A stretch of DNA of 16,543 nt from Elusimicrobiota bacterium (GCA_023393825.1 JAEXBW010000103.1:1-16543); one strand, 5' to 3'; numbered from the stretch's first letter, positions 8,616-14,359 are shown. The notes: a model not told the origin generated them from the sequence alone. Program-made: numbers and translations.

Positions 8616-9055
8616 AGCACCACCCGTACGGAAACTTCTTTGCCTTCAAAAAAAGCAGATTGCAGCGCGGAGGGGTCCTTCATATCTTTTCCGTCAACAT
8701 TGTAGTAATATTTATATTCGCCCTGCGGCAGTATAACGGTTTTGGAAAATGTACCCGAACCCGTGTTTTCAAGTTCAAGTTTATGCCTGCCCCAAAGGTT
8801 AAACTCCGCAATAAGAACAACTTCTTTGGCTCTTGGCGATTTAAAATTAAATCTTACATTGCGCGGCTGCATTGCCTGCGCGTGATGCGCCTGACAGGCG
8901 GGAAGCTCCGCCGCCGGTTGTTTTGTTTGCGCGGCGGCGTATTTTTTGGCAAAAGCGCCATAGCCGTAACCGACGGAAATAATGGTAATTACGGAAGCCG
9001 CCAAAGCAACCGTATAAAATAAAACAGACGGAAGTGATAAACCTTTATTGTTCAT
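8612..9055 (-). CDS. Membrane-anchored CBM48/AMPK-type glycogen-binding-like protein
   Basis: This is a 147-residue protein in two parts. Residues 9-33 form one hydrophobic segment and residues 35-62 a low-complexity Ala/Gln/His linker. Residues 66-147 match the early-set (E-set) CBM48 / AMPK-beta glycogen-binding fold: VRFNF, VVLIAEFNLWG, a central strand turn FSKTVILPQGEYKYYYNVDG, then DP. In enzymes such as glycogen branching enzyme this domain binds alpha-glucans; here it stands alone on the membrane and its ligand is unknown. The N-terminus NNKGLSLPSVL faintly resembles a prepilin leader, but the position equivalent to Glu5 is Ser. The ATG (9053-9055) overlaps the radical SAM gene by 11 nt and has AGGGA about 10 nt upstream. 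It sits between a radical SAM gene and tsaE. Confidence 0.75.
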   Translation of the reverse strand: MNNKGLSLPSVLFYTVALAASVITIISVGYGYGAFAKKYAAAQTKQPAAELPACQAHHAQAMQPRNVRFNFKSPRAKEVVLIAEFNLWGRHKLELENTGSGTFSKTVILPQGEYKYYYNVDGKDMKDPSALQSAFFEGKEVSVRVVL

Positions 9056-9692
9056 CTATAAATTCCCTTATATAAAGTTTCGCGCCTAAAGATTCTACAA
9101 GTTCTTTTGTCTTTTTAACGTCCACTTTCTGCTTATCTACTATGGACACAATTACATTATCCATCTTTTGCGCGCACAAGCGTATAAAATCCAAAACAGA
9201 TTCATAACCGTCTTTGGCATATTCCTGTTTGGGGCGTACCAAAGCGGCCCATTCTTCCTTATAAGGAGAGTTAATGCTTATATTTATTTTATCTAAAACT
9301 TTAGCCAAGTCGCCCGTAATATCACGCCCGTGCACAATATTGCCAAGCCCGATAGTGTTAAGACGTATGGCAAACGGTTTCAACTGCCCGCTTTTAATTT
9401 TATCTTTTAAGGTTTGGGCAATTTCTAACAGGACGGGGAGGCGCATTGTAGGCTCGCCGTATCCGCAAAAAACAACTTCTTCTACGGGCTGTTCCTGTAT
9501 GCCTTTATATAATTCCGCCAAAACTTGCTGGGCGGAAGGCTCCTGCCCGCAAAGGTTAAGATTATATTGATGGAAGCGCATTGCAAATGTTGTCTTAATA
9601 CAAAAAACGCACGCATTGGGACACCTGTTTGTAAGGTTGATATAAAGCGCGTTTTTAAATCTGTAAACTATTTTTGGCGTATTGTCTGTCAT
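9045..9692 (-). CDS. TatD-linked-type radical SAM protein
   Basis: This 215-residue protein has the radical SAM cluster motif C24-x3-C28-x2-C31 in TNRCPNACVFC, which ligates a [4Fe-4S] cluster, followed by a glycine-rich GYGEPTMR (77-84) corresponding to the SAM-binding GGE motif. The N-terminus (YRFKNALYINLTNRCPNAC) and the short overall length match the family named TatD-associated radical SAM protein, whose substrate is unknown. No second cluster domain is present. No tatD gene is in the window, so the family link rests on sequence resemblance. It is the first gene of the six-gene operon, 108 nt from a divergent tRNA-Ser gene. The ATG at 9690-9692 has no Shine-Dalgarno site and sits directly after a promoter -10 element. 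Confidence 0.8.
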   Translation of the reverse strand: MTDNTPKIVYRFKNALYINLTNRCPNACVFCIKTTFAMRFHQYNLNLCGQEPSAQQVLAELYKGIQEQPVEEVVFCGYGEPTMRLPVLLEIAQTLKDKIKSGQLKPFAIRLNTIGLGNIVHGRDITGDLAKVLDKINISINSPYKEEWAALVRPKQEYAKDGYESVLDFIRLCAQKMDNVIVSIVDKQKVDVKKTKELVESLGAKLYIREFIDEQ

Positions 9693-9698
9693 AATAAA

Positions 9699-9707
9699 AT
9701 TATAGCA
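9699..9707 (-). promoter_or_regulatory. Extended -10 promoter of the radical SAM/tsaEB operon
   Basis: On the minus strand the sequence TGCTATAAT is a perfect extended -10 element (TGn plus TATAAT). No good -35 hexamer is seen at 17 nt, which is usual for extended -10 promoters. Only 6 nt separate the -10 from the ATG at 9692, so the expected start of transcription falls on or next to the start codon. No Shine-Dalgarno sequence is present, so the message would be leaderless or nearly so. Confidence 0.55.
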
Positions 9708-9750
9708 TTATGAGGATATTTTATTAAAATTTTACGAGATATTTAAGGCG

Positions 9751-9780
9751 TTGGCAATAAAAGCAAATAATTGATAAAAT
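9751..9780 (+). promoter_or_regulatory. Candidate sigma70 promoter for tRNA-Ser
   Basis: TTGGCA (9751-9756, five of six to the -35 consensus) is followed after 18 nt by TAAAAT (9775-9780, five of six to -10). TGA stands just before the -10, as in an extended -10. Transcription would start near 9787, about 13 nt before the mature tRNA 5' end. It is divergent from the radical SAM promoter in the same 107-nt gap. Confidence 0.55.
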
Positions 9781-9799
9781 ATATAAATAGAAAGATTTT

Positions 9800-9886
9800 G
9801 GAGAGGTGGCCGAGCGGTTTAAGGCGCTTGTCTTGAAAACAAGTGTGCTAGAAATGGCACCGTGGGTTCGAATCCCTCCCTCTCCG
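9800..9886 (+). tRNA. tRNA-Ser(UGA)
   Basis: This is a class II tRNA of 87 nt. The acceptor arms GGAGAGG and CCTCTCC pair over seven base pairs with discriminator G. The D arm carries TGGCCGAGCGGTTTAAGGC, and the anticodon arm CTTGT / ACAAG encloses loop CTTGAAA with anticodon TGA at 9834-9836 (reads UCA and other UCN codons). The long variable arm GTGC...GCAC identifies serine. The T arm has the canonical TTCGAAT loop, but its stem GTGGG/CCCTC contains one U-U mismatch at the second pair. The CCA end is not encoded. A run of seven T residues follows closely, then a repeat array whose units echo this gene's 3' end. Confidence 0.95.
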
Positions 9887-10020
9887 TATTTTTTTGGGCT
9901 TTTTTGTTTATACCGCGTCGCTGCTCAACTCGGATATACCGGCAAAATCGCCTCCTTGATATACCTCGTTGATTGCTTCTTGTCTAAACAAAAAAATCCT
10001 GCAAAAATAAATTTGGCATT
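9887..10020. other. Spacer between tRNA-Ser and repeat array, no gene seen
   Basis: The 134 nt after the tRNA start with two T-rich runs and contain no convincing coding frame or hairpin terminator. The last 30 nt (AAATCCTGCAAAA, TTTGGCATT) resemble scrambled fragments of the repeat units that follow; TTTGGCATT parallels the TTGGCAC that precedes the next unit. It could be a decayed extra unit, but the similarity is too weak to call. Confidence 0.4.
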
Positions 10021-10230
10021 GCGTCGGGATTCGAAGTGCGTAAGCGCACTCCTGTGGCGTAGCGTTATTTTTGTTTGAGCAAGTTGCTCTGCGAAAGGCA
10101 AAAATCGCGAGTCCGGCCTGCAGGAAAAATACGTCAGGATTTTTACCGGAAGGCGAACCCTCCCCCTCCAATAAAGAGCCGTTTTTATAAACAATGCCAA
10201 CTGCTTGGCACGCGGGTGCGGCTCGCACTT
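10021..10230. repeat. Repeat unit 1 (210 nt)
   Basis: After GCGTCGGGATTCGAA this unit carries an extra hairpin absent from unit 2: GTGCG (10036-10040), loop TAAG, CGCAC (10045-10049). It then has hairpin GAGCA/TGCTC (10077-10089), hairpin AAAAAT/ATTTTT around loop ACGTCAGG (10125-10144), the tRNA-end-like block GGCGAACCCTCCCCCTCC (10152-10169), hairpin TGCCAA-CTGC-TTGGCA (10195-10210) and hairpin GTGCG-GCT-CGCAC (10216-10228). GGG-A-TTCG at the start can also pair with CGAACCC near 10154-10160 to close the unit. Confidence 0.8.
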
Positions 10231-10421
10231 GCGTCGGGATTCGAAAGGCAGAGCGTTATTTTTGTTTGAGCAAGTTGCTCTGCGAAAGGCAGAAATCGCG
10301 AGCCCGGCCTGCAGGAAAAATACGTCAGGATTTTTACCGGAAGGCGAACCCTCCTCCTCCAATAAAGAGCCGTTTTTATAAACAACGCCAACTGCTTGGC
10401 ACGCGGGGGCAGCTCGCACTC
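10231..10421. repeat. Repeat unit 2 (191 nt)
   Basis: From AGCGTTATTTTTG (10252) onward it matches unit 1 (from 10061) over 170 nt with seven substitutions by my count and no gaps, about 96% identity. It lacks about 19 nt after TCGAA, including the first hairpin of unit 1. Hairpins GAGCA/TGCTC (10268-10280) and AAAAAT/ATTTTT are intact. The last hairpin of unit 1 (GTGCG-GCT-CGCAC) is partly broken here by two substitutions. Confidence 0.8.
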
Positions 10422-10556
10422 GCGTCGGGACTCGAAGCCCGCAACGATGTCTGAGTTTGAGGCATTTTAATGCCGAAAGGCGAAGACCGTGAGGGCAGGC
10501 CCGAGCAAAATTACCGTCAGGTAATTTATGCAGGGCGAATTGCCTCCCTCTCCTCC
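10422..10556. repeat. Repeat unit 3, diverged
   Basis: It begins GCGTCGGGACTCGAA and then diverges. Motif order is kept: a hairpin GGCAT-TTTA-ATGCC (10461-10474) followed directly by GAAAGGC, and a second hairpin AAATTACC-GTCA-GGTAATTT (10508-10527) that retains CGTCAGG. It ends in GGCGAATTGCCTCCCTCTCC (10534-10553). The last 11 nt of that block, CCTCCCTCTCC, are identical to the 3' acceptor end of tRNA-Ser. Array similarity stops after this point. Confidence 0.65.
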
Positions 10557-10653
10557 TAAATTATTATATCTGGAAAAAATATATAATAGGCTTTTAAAAT
10601 ATAATCAAGCTCAGTAAGGCCTCTCTCGCGTTTACCTAAAAAGGAGAACTCAT

Positions 10654-10965
10654 ATGCAAAAAACTATAATTTCTGAAGATTTAAATGAACAAATAAATGG
10701 AGATGCAGTAATTAAAGTTAATAACATTAGATTTAATGGAATGGTCACTGGAAATTTATTCATACAAGATGCTAAAAATATATTTGTAGATGGAATGGTA
10801 GTGGGAGATATTGTGGTATCAGGCAATTCGGAAGTAACTATAAATGGCATGGTTAATGGAAAAGTATCTTCTGAACAGAATTCTAAAATAATTATCTTTG
10901 GCATGGCGGGGCAAATTGAAGGAAGCAACATCATCATAATGCCCAAGTCAATAACAAGGGATTAG
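10654..10965 (+). CDS. Small bactofilin-like beta-helix repeat protein
   Basis: This is a 103-residue protein without signal peptide or membrane segment. Residues 24-77 are three exact 18-residue units (24-41, 42-59, 60-77), each with the core N/D-G-M-V-x-G-x-hydrophobic (FNGMVTGNL, VDGMVVGDI, INGMVNGKV), followed by a degenerate fourth (IFGMAGQIE). An 18-residue period with alternating hydrophobics indicates a single-stranded beta-helix. The GxVxGxV pattern resembles bactofilins, polymer-forming cytoskeletal proteins, but the protein is shorter than typical bactofilins. A strong Shine-Dalgarno AAGGAG (10641-10646) sets the start. Upstream DNA has two TATAAT-like boxes (10582-10587, 10600-10605) without good -35 boxes. 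The gene is visibly richer in A/T than its neighbours, which hints at a different history. Function is not established. Confidence 0.72.
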   Translation: MQKTIISEDLNEQINGDAVIKVNNIRFNGMVTGNLFIQDAKNIFVDGMVVGDIVVSGNSEVTINGMVNGKVSSEQNSKIIIFGMAGQIEGSNIIIMPKSITRD

Positions 10966-10980
10966 AGATAAACATATATT

Positions 10981-11026
10981 AAAACAACAACACCCGCGCC
11001 ATAAGGAACGGGGGTTGTTTTATTTT
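10981..11026. terminator. Bidirectional rho-independent terminator
   Basis: AAAACAAC (10981-10988) pairs with GTTGTTTT (11014-11021), and CCCG (10993-10996) pairs with CGGG (11009-11012), with a small asymmetric bulge between. The plus-strand side runs into TTGTTTTATTTT. It lies between convergent genes, 15 nt after the bactofilin-like stop and just past the 3' end of the minus-strand gene ending at 11043, so it can serve both. Confidence 0.7.
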
Positions 11027-11042
11027 AAACTTTTAAACAGTT

Positions 11043-12338
11043 TTATAAAGAACCGTACTTTGCAAAATTAATTTGCTTTTTTGTAGGTACGCTTAAGTTA
11101 ATCTGCCTCTTTTTTAACTGCTGGTCTGACGTTACCATACTTAAAAACCTCTTCATTTCAGCCTTAGGCATTAAAGAAATTTCGTGTATAGTATTAGACA
11201 TCATAATAAGCGCGTCGGTAAGTTCTCTGTCTTTTTGCACTCGCGCTAAAGTATCGGCGTCGGCCTTCAAAAACAAAGCGGGATTTGCGCGTAGCCTGTC
11301 CACTCGGGGATTAGCCATTGTTGCGCTGCTAACCAAAAACGCACCCGTAAACAAAGTGGCTACAACACCAAAACGCTTAAATGTTTTTGGCAGAACTCTT
11401 GCTAAGGCGGGTTCTTCCCTTACGGCTTTTTCTATCACTTGGCGCGCTACGGCAGTTTCGCCCTTGGCCTCGTAATCTCTAACACTTTCAAGAAATTTCG
11501 CCATATCTTTTGATGCGGCAAGGACGAAAGGAAGATCCTCTTTAACAATGCTTTCCTCTATCCAAAACTTAAGTTGCGGCGCTTTTGGAGAAAGCCTTAA
11601 TCTTTTGTAAAGTTCTGCCTTTTTTATGTAATATTCGGAAGGTATATCCGCAGCATCTTTCGGCAAAGATTCAAGCAAAGCTTTAAGTTCCCGCACATAG
11701 GCGGCAGAGGATTTGTCCGAACCTAAAATTTTAATATTATCGGCAAGTTCAAAGGATTCTATATTAGCGTAAATTCGCCCCGGGCCGTCAATATCAAGAT
11801 ATTTAACAAGCGCGGGATTTTGCGTTTTGTACGCGTATATATAGGCGGCGCCATGCAAAAGATTGGTTTCGTAGGCTTTGCTAAGTCGCTCTTTTACAAT
11901 GTTAAGGGCAGCCCTTTCCTGCAACAGTTCGCCTTCCACATTTTGTTTTGCCTTTTCCGCAAGTCGTCTGGAGGATTCTACCGCATTCAGTTTGGCATTT
12001 CTGGTATCGGCCATTTTTAGTGCGGCATCTCTGGCTTGCAAAGCTTTGCGAAGGTAGCTTTCTCCCAGTTGCATTTTTTTATCTGCCGCTCTTTTAAGCA
12101 AACGAGCATGTATGGCCCATAAAGCCCCCACGCTGCCTGCCGTTATAGCGGAAGTCAGGGCGTAATCGCCCAGACCAAGGTAACCATCGCTGGTTTTATT
12201 AATATTTTCTATGTCCTTTTTGGTGCGTTCCTGGTAATCTTTTAATGTTTTATTATCAGCACCAAAGGCGTACATATTACCGCCCGAAAGGACAGCGATA
12301 GCAAGTATCGCAGTCATTATTTTATTTATCGCTTTCAT
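11043..12338 (-). CDS. Exported membrane protein of unknown function with coiled coil
   Basis: I take the start at ATG 12336-12338, giving 431 residues. It has CAGGAG about 7 nt upstream and begins a normal signal peptide (MKAINKIMTAILAIAVLSGG, cleavage near YAFGA). The frame is open 12 codons further, but that start lacks a ribosome site and would spoil the signal. The mature protein has a weakly hydrophobic stretch (about 60-77), a long Ala/Lys/Glu-rich helical region likely to form coiled coil (about 88-160), further alpha-helical sequence, and a hydrophobic segment at about 323-341 that could be a membrane span. No Cys and no known catalytic motif were seen, and I do not recognise the family. 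It follows another exported unknown (12594-14156) on the same strand after a 255-nt gap with its own candidate promoter. Confidence 0.72.
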   Translation of the reverse strand: MKAINKIMTAILAIAVLSGGNMYAFGADNKTLKDYQERTKKDIENINKTSDGYLGLGDYALTSAITAGSVGALWAIHARLLKRAADKKMQLGESYLRKALQARDAALKMADTRNAKLNAVESSRRLAEKAKQNVEGELLQERAALNIVKERLSKAYETNLLHGAAYIYAYKTQNPALVKYLDIDGPGRIYANIESFELADNIKILGSDKSSAAYVRELKALLESLPKDAADIPSEYYIKKAELYKRLRLSPKAPQLKFWIEESIVKEDLPFVLAASKDMAKFLESVRDYEAKGETAVARQVIEKAVREEPALARVLPKTFKRFGVVATLFTGAFLVSSATMANPRVDRLRANPALFLKADADTLARVQKDRELTDALIMMSNTIHEISLMPKAEMKRFLSMVTSDQQLKKRQINLSVPTKKQINFAKYGSL

Positions 12339-12553
12339 TTTGTACTCCTGCCACAAACCCCTGCAAACAAACAACGGGGGTCTTCTACACGGATGTAGTT
12401 TAACAAGTTTGCTTTTATTTTATTTTCCGTTTGACTTGTCAGTTGGAGAGTTATACCGGTTGTCTTACTGTGTTTTATTTAAGGCGGTGTATTGTTGCTG
12501 CACGGCTAATCTTTTCCGCACGGGTGTTTACCCTGCAATACAAGCCTATATAA
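12339..12553 (-). promoter_or_regulatory. Long 5' leader with possible hairpins
   Basis: The untranslated stretch before the gene starting at 12338 would be about 209 nt from the candidate promoter. It has a small GGGT-GTTT-ACCC hairpin (12522-12533) and, close to the ribosome site, an ACCCC/GGGGT pair (12357-12361 with 12377-12381). I compared it by eye with the common riboswitch classes I know (c-di-GMP, cobalamin, preQ1, fluoride, ZTP, guanidine) and none fits. Confidence 0.3.
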
Positions 12554-12582
12554 ATTATATTATTTATTTAGCTGCTGTGCAA
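12554..12582 (-). promoter_or_regulatory. Candidate promoter for the gene starting at 12338
   Basis: On the minus strand, TTGCAC (12582-12577) lies 17 nt before a perfect TATAAT (12559-12554). The -35 matches only three of six positions. The element starts 12 nt after the stop codon of the upstream gene, so the two genes need not share a transcript. Confidence 0.42.
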
Positions 12583-12593
12583 AAGTTTACCTT

Positions 12594-14156
12594 TTAATAT
12601 TTCCCCATAATAGCTTTAAGCACTTCTTTTGAAGGCATCACTATATTTGCGGGTTTTTCACGCTTTTCATACGGGGAGCGGACATCGCTTTTAAGCGCCA
12701 CCAAACCGAAAGAGGACGCTAATATAAATTTTATCTGCCTTCTTGCTCTGTATGGCACCTGCCCTGCTATATACTTGCCCGCGCCGCGCCATAGCGTACG
12801 CCTTGCCGCTATTAATACAGAGGCCCTTAAAGCCTGTTTTACGGGCAGAAGCCTTACTATAATCTTACCCGTTCCCTTTGCGGCAACGCCCAAAACTTTA
12901 AAAGCTTTCATTACCAACAACCACTCGGTGCAAACTTCAGCCCCGCCCTGCACTGTTACGCAAACGGAGGTGGCGGGATGCGTCTGCCAAACAGCTTTGC
13001 CTATGGCGTATGCGAAATTTTGATATTGTTCGTCCCAACCCTCAAGTGAAAGGTTTTCGTTATAGGCAGAGGCAAGTTCAAGCCCGTAAATTGCGAAGAG
13101 AAAATAATTTTGAAAGTCCGTCCCCTCCCCGTTTACTTTTGCGTATCTTATAATAAAACTGTTCATTTTGCGATAATCGCCGCTTATGGCATAGGTGTTA
13201 AACAGCGCTGTTATAAGGTTAAAAGAAATATTATGCCTGTGTCCGTCGGGGGTTGTCATAAAACCGCCGTCTTTTGCCACACCCGGCAGCGGGTTTTGCA
13301 AATAGGCCGACCTTTCCACAAAATTACCCGTGGTTATCATACTTTTAAAAAAACTGTCGTCTTTATTCTTTGCAAAAAAAGATACCGTGTACATAAAAGA
13401 TTTTACCGCAGTATATTGATTGCTAACCTTAAAACCCAAAATATTATTTTCCACTTCGGCGTATTTAAGCCTTTCCCCGTAACTATAGATAATTCTTTCC
13501 AACTCGGCGGACATAAAGCGTTGCTGATATGGCGTAAGATACACCACTTCCGCCAACGCGCGGGCGGACCAAACCTGCGCCGCTGGATTGCCGTAAGGGT
13601 CCCGCACATTATTTATTAAAGAGGAAAGCATATCCCTGCCCGCGCTTACATTGGCAACAAGCGACGCCGCTATAATTGAATAGCGGTAATACAAACTGTG
13701 CTGCGGCTCGTTATCGCTGTAAGGTTGTTTTAGCTTCTCGGCGAGAAAAGATACAAGCATACGGGAGTCTTCCGCATTAAATTGCACTTCTGGCAAGATA
13801 GAAGTTAAAAAGGAAAGTTCGCATTTAAGCGGGCCGTTATAGTCCTGCGCGCAGGATTTTTCCGTATAAACATTGTCCGAAGCTATATATTTTTGGTCAG
13901 AAAGTATTTGCAACAGTTCGTAAGCTTTTGAATCTTTTTGGTTTACGGCATACGCCCACGAAGTTATTGTAAGTTTTGCGGGACGCTTTGCGGGTATCAC
14001 GGGCAAGTTAAAGTTAAATTTATTTTCTTTTTTAAGCGCGGCGGAGTTAAAAACAATCTTGGAATCATATATCTGGGCAAACGCGGGCAAGGCCGTCTGC
14101 GCGGTAAAAACCGCAGCCAGCAATAACGCCGCCGTTGTTTTGGCAAATATCTTCAT
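12594..14156 (-). CDS. Secreted alpha-helical protein of unknown function
   Basis: This 520-residue protein has a clear signal peptide (MKIFAKTTAALLLAAVFTAQ then TALPAFAQ, cleavage after about residue 28). The mature part is mostly predicted helix with repeated aromatic/leucine spacing, loosely like HEAT-type solenoids, though I cannot assign repeats with confidence. There are only four mature Cys, arranged as two pairs with identical spacing: C102-x9-C112 and C399-x9-C409. Both could form local disulfides in the periplasm. The C-terminal segment (about 430-475) is basic with moderately hydrophobic stretches. No catalytic motif or known family was recognised. The ATG (14154-14156) lacks a Shine-Dalgarno site and follows TATACT (14172-14167) closely, so a very short leader is possible. 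It is transcribed away from the DUF3592 gene. Confidence 0.75.
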   Translation of the reverse strand: MKIFAKTTAALLLAAVFTAQTALPAFAQIYDSKIVFNSAALKKENKFNFNLPVIPAKRPAKLTITSWAYAVNQKDSKAYELLQILSDQKYIASDNVYTEKSCAQDYNGPLKCELSFLTSILPEVQFNAEDSRMLVSFLAEKLKQPYSDNEPQHSLYYRYSIIAASLVANVSAGRDMLSSLINNVRDPYGNPAAQVWSARALAEVVYLTPYQQRFMSAELERIIYSYGERLKYAEVENNILGFKVSNQYTAVKSFMYTVSFFAKNKDDSFFKSMITTGNFVERSAYLQNPLPGVAKDGGFMTTPDGHRHNISFNLITALFNTYAISGDYRKMNSFIIRYAKVNGEGTDFQNYFLFAIYGLELASAYNENLSLEGWDEQYQNFAYAIGKAVWQTHPATSVCVTVQGGAEVCTEWLLVMKAFKVLGVAAKGTGKIIVRLLPVKQALRASVLIAARRTLWRGAGKYIAGQVPYRARRQIKFILASSFGLVALKSDVRSPYEKREKPANIVMPSKEVLKAIMGKY

Positions 14157-14170
14157 ACTATAAATAGTAT
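14155..14170. repeat. Inverted repeat ATACTAT-AA-ATAGTAT at a start codon
   Basis: Seven-base arms (14155-14161 and 14164-14170) are separated by 2 nt. The repeat overlaps the first two bases of the start codon of the secreted protein gene and its candidate -10 box. It could be an operator or simply A/T-rich chance symmetry. Confidence 0.35.
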
Positions 14171-14359
14171 AAGGTTTTGCCGTAAAATTAAAGAGCCATC
14201 GGGCCTATGCCTTATGGTTTTTTGGGCCTATCTTAAAGCAGGCCCGCCGATACCCACACCCTACAGACATAAGCAAAATAAAGGGTGTAAAAAGAACGCT
14301 TTATATTGTGATAAAAATTTGTACAATAAAACTAAATATTTTACCTTAAAGGCGGATTT
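14171..14359. other. Intergenic region between divergent genes
   Basis: This region holds an 8-nt direct repeat GGGCCTAT (two copies about 24 nt apart near 14200 and 14224). A hairpin GGGCCT/AGGCCC begins at the second copy, and a 7-bp stem ACACCCT/AGGGTGT follows around 14256-14288. A TACAAT box at 14322-14327 could be the -10 of the DUF3592 gene but has no convincing -35. No gene is seen. Confidence 0.4.

Larger units (their letters stand above)
10021..10556. repeat. Tandem array of ~191-bp hairpin-rich repeats downstream of tRNA-Ser
   Basis: Three head-to-tail units each begin with GCGTCGGGAYTCGAA (10021, 10231, 10422) and end near a GCGAA...CCTCC-type block resembling the 3' end of the upstream tRNA-Ser. 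Units 1 and 2 are nearly identical over 170 nt. Unit 3 is strongly diverged but keeps the order of motifs and hairpins, including GAAAGGC and CGTCAGG. Predicted reading frames across the array are short, lack ribosome sites and exist on both strands because of the repetition, so I treat it as non-coding. It may be a structured RNA, a family of dispersed elements or decayed insertions at the tRNA. There is no integrase or transposase nearby and no CRISPR-like spacer pattern. Confidence 0.85.

Noticed and set aside
9806..10454. Several overlapping reading frames on both strands across tRNA-Ser and the repeat array
   Set aside because: They overlap the tRNA or repeat units, contain near-identical peptide blocks produced by the repeats, lack ribosome sites, and occur on both strands. 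They look like by-products of the repeat sequence.
10021..10556. CRISPR array
   Set aside because: The units are about 191 nt, nearly fully conserved between copies 1 and 2, with no short repeat/unique spacer alternation and no cas gene nearby.
10021..10556. Insertion sequence or integrated phage at the tRNA
   Set aside because: There is no transposase, integrase or other mobility gene in or next to the array. Only the tRNA-end echoes suggest insertion, and these are reported as a finding rather than a mobile-element call.
10650..10946. A 98-codon minus-strand frame opposite the bactofilin-like gene
   Set aside because: The plus-strand frame has a strong ribosome site and an exact 18-residue periodicity; the minus frame has neither.
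12339..12374. A start 12 codons upstream for the exported protein at 11043-12338
   Set aside because: The upstream ATG has no Shine-Dalgarno site and would place a non-signal segment before a clean signal peptide. The internal ATG has CAGGAG at good spacing.
12480..12545. c-di-GMP (GEMM) riboswitch in the leader of the exported protein
   Set aside because: A GGGTAAAC-like string on the minus strand recalled the GEMM core, but the rest of the conserved core and the tetraloop/receptor arrangement are absent.
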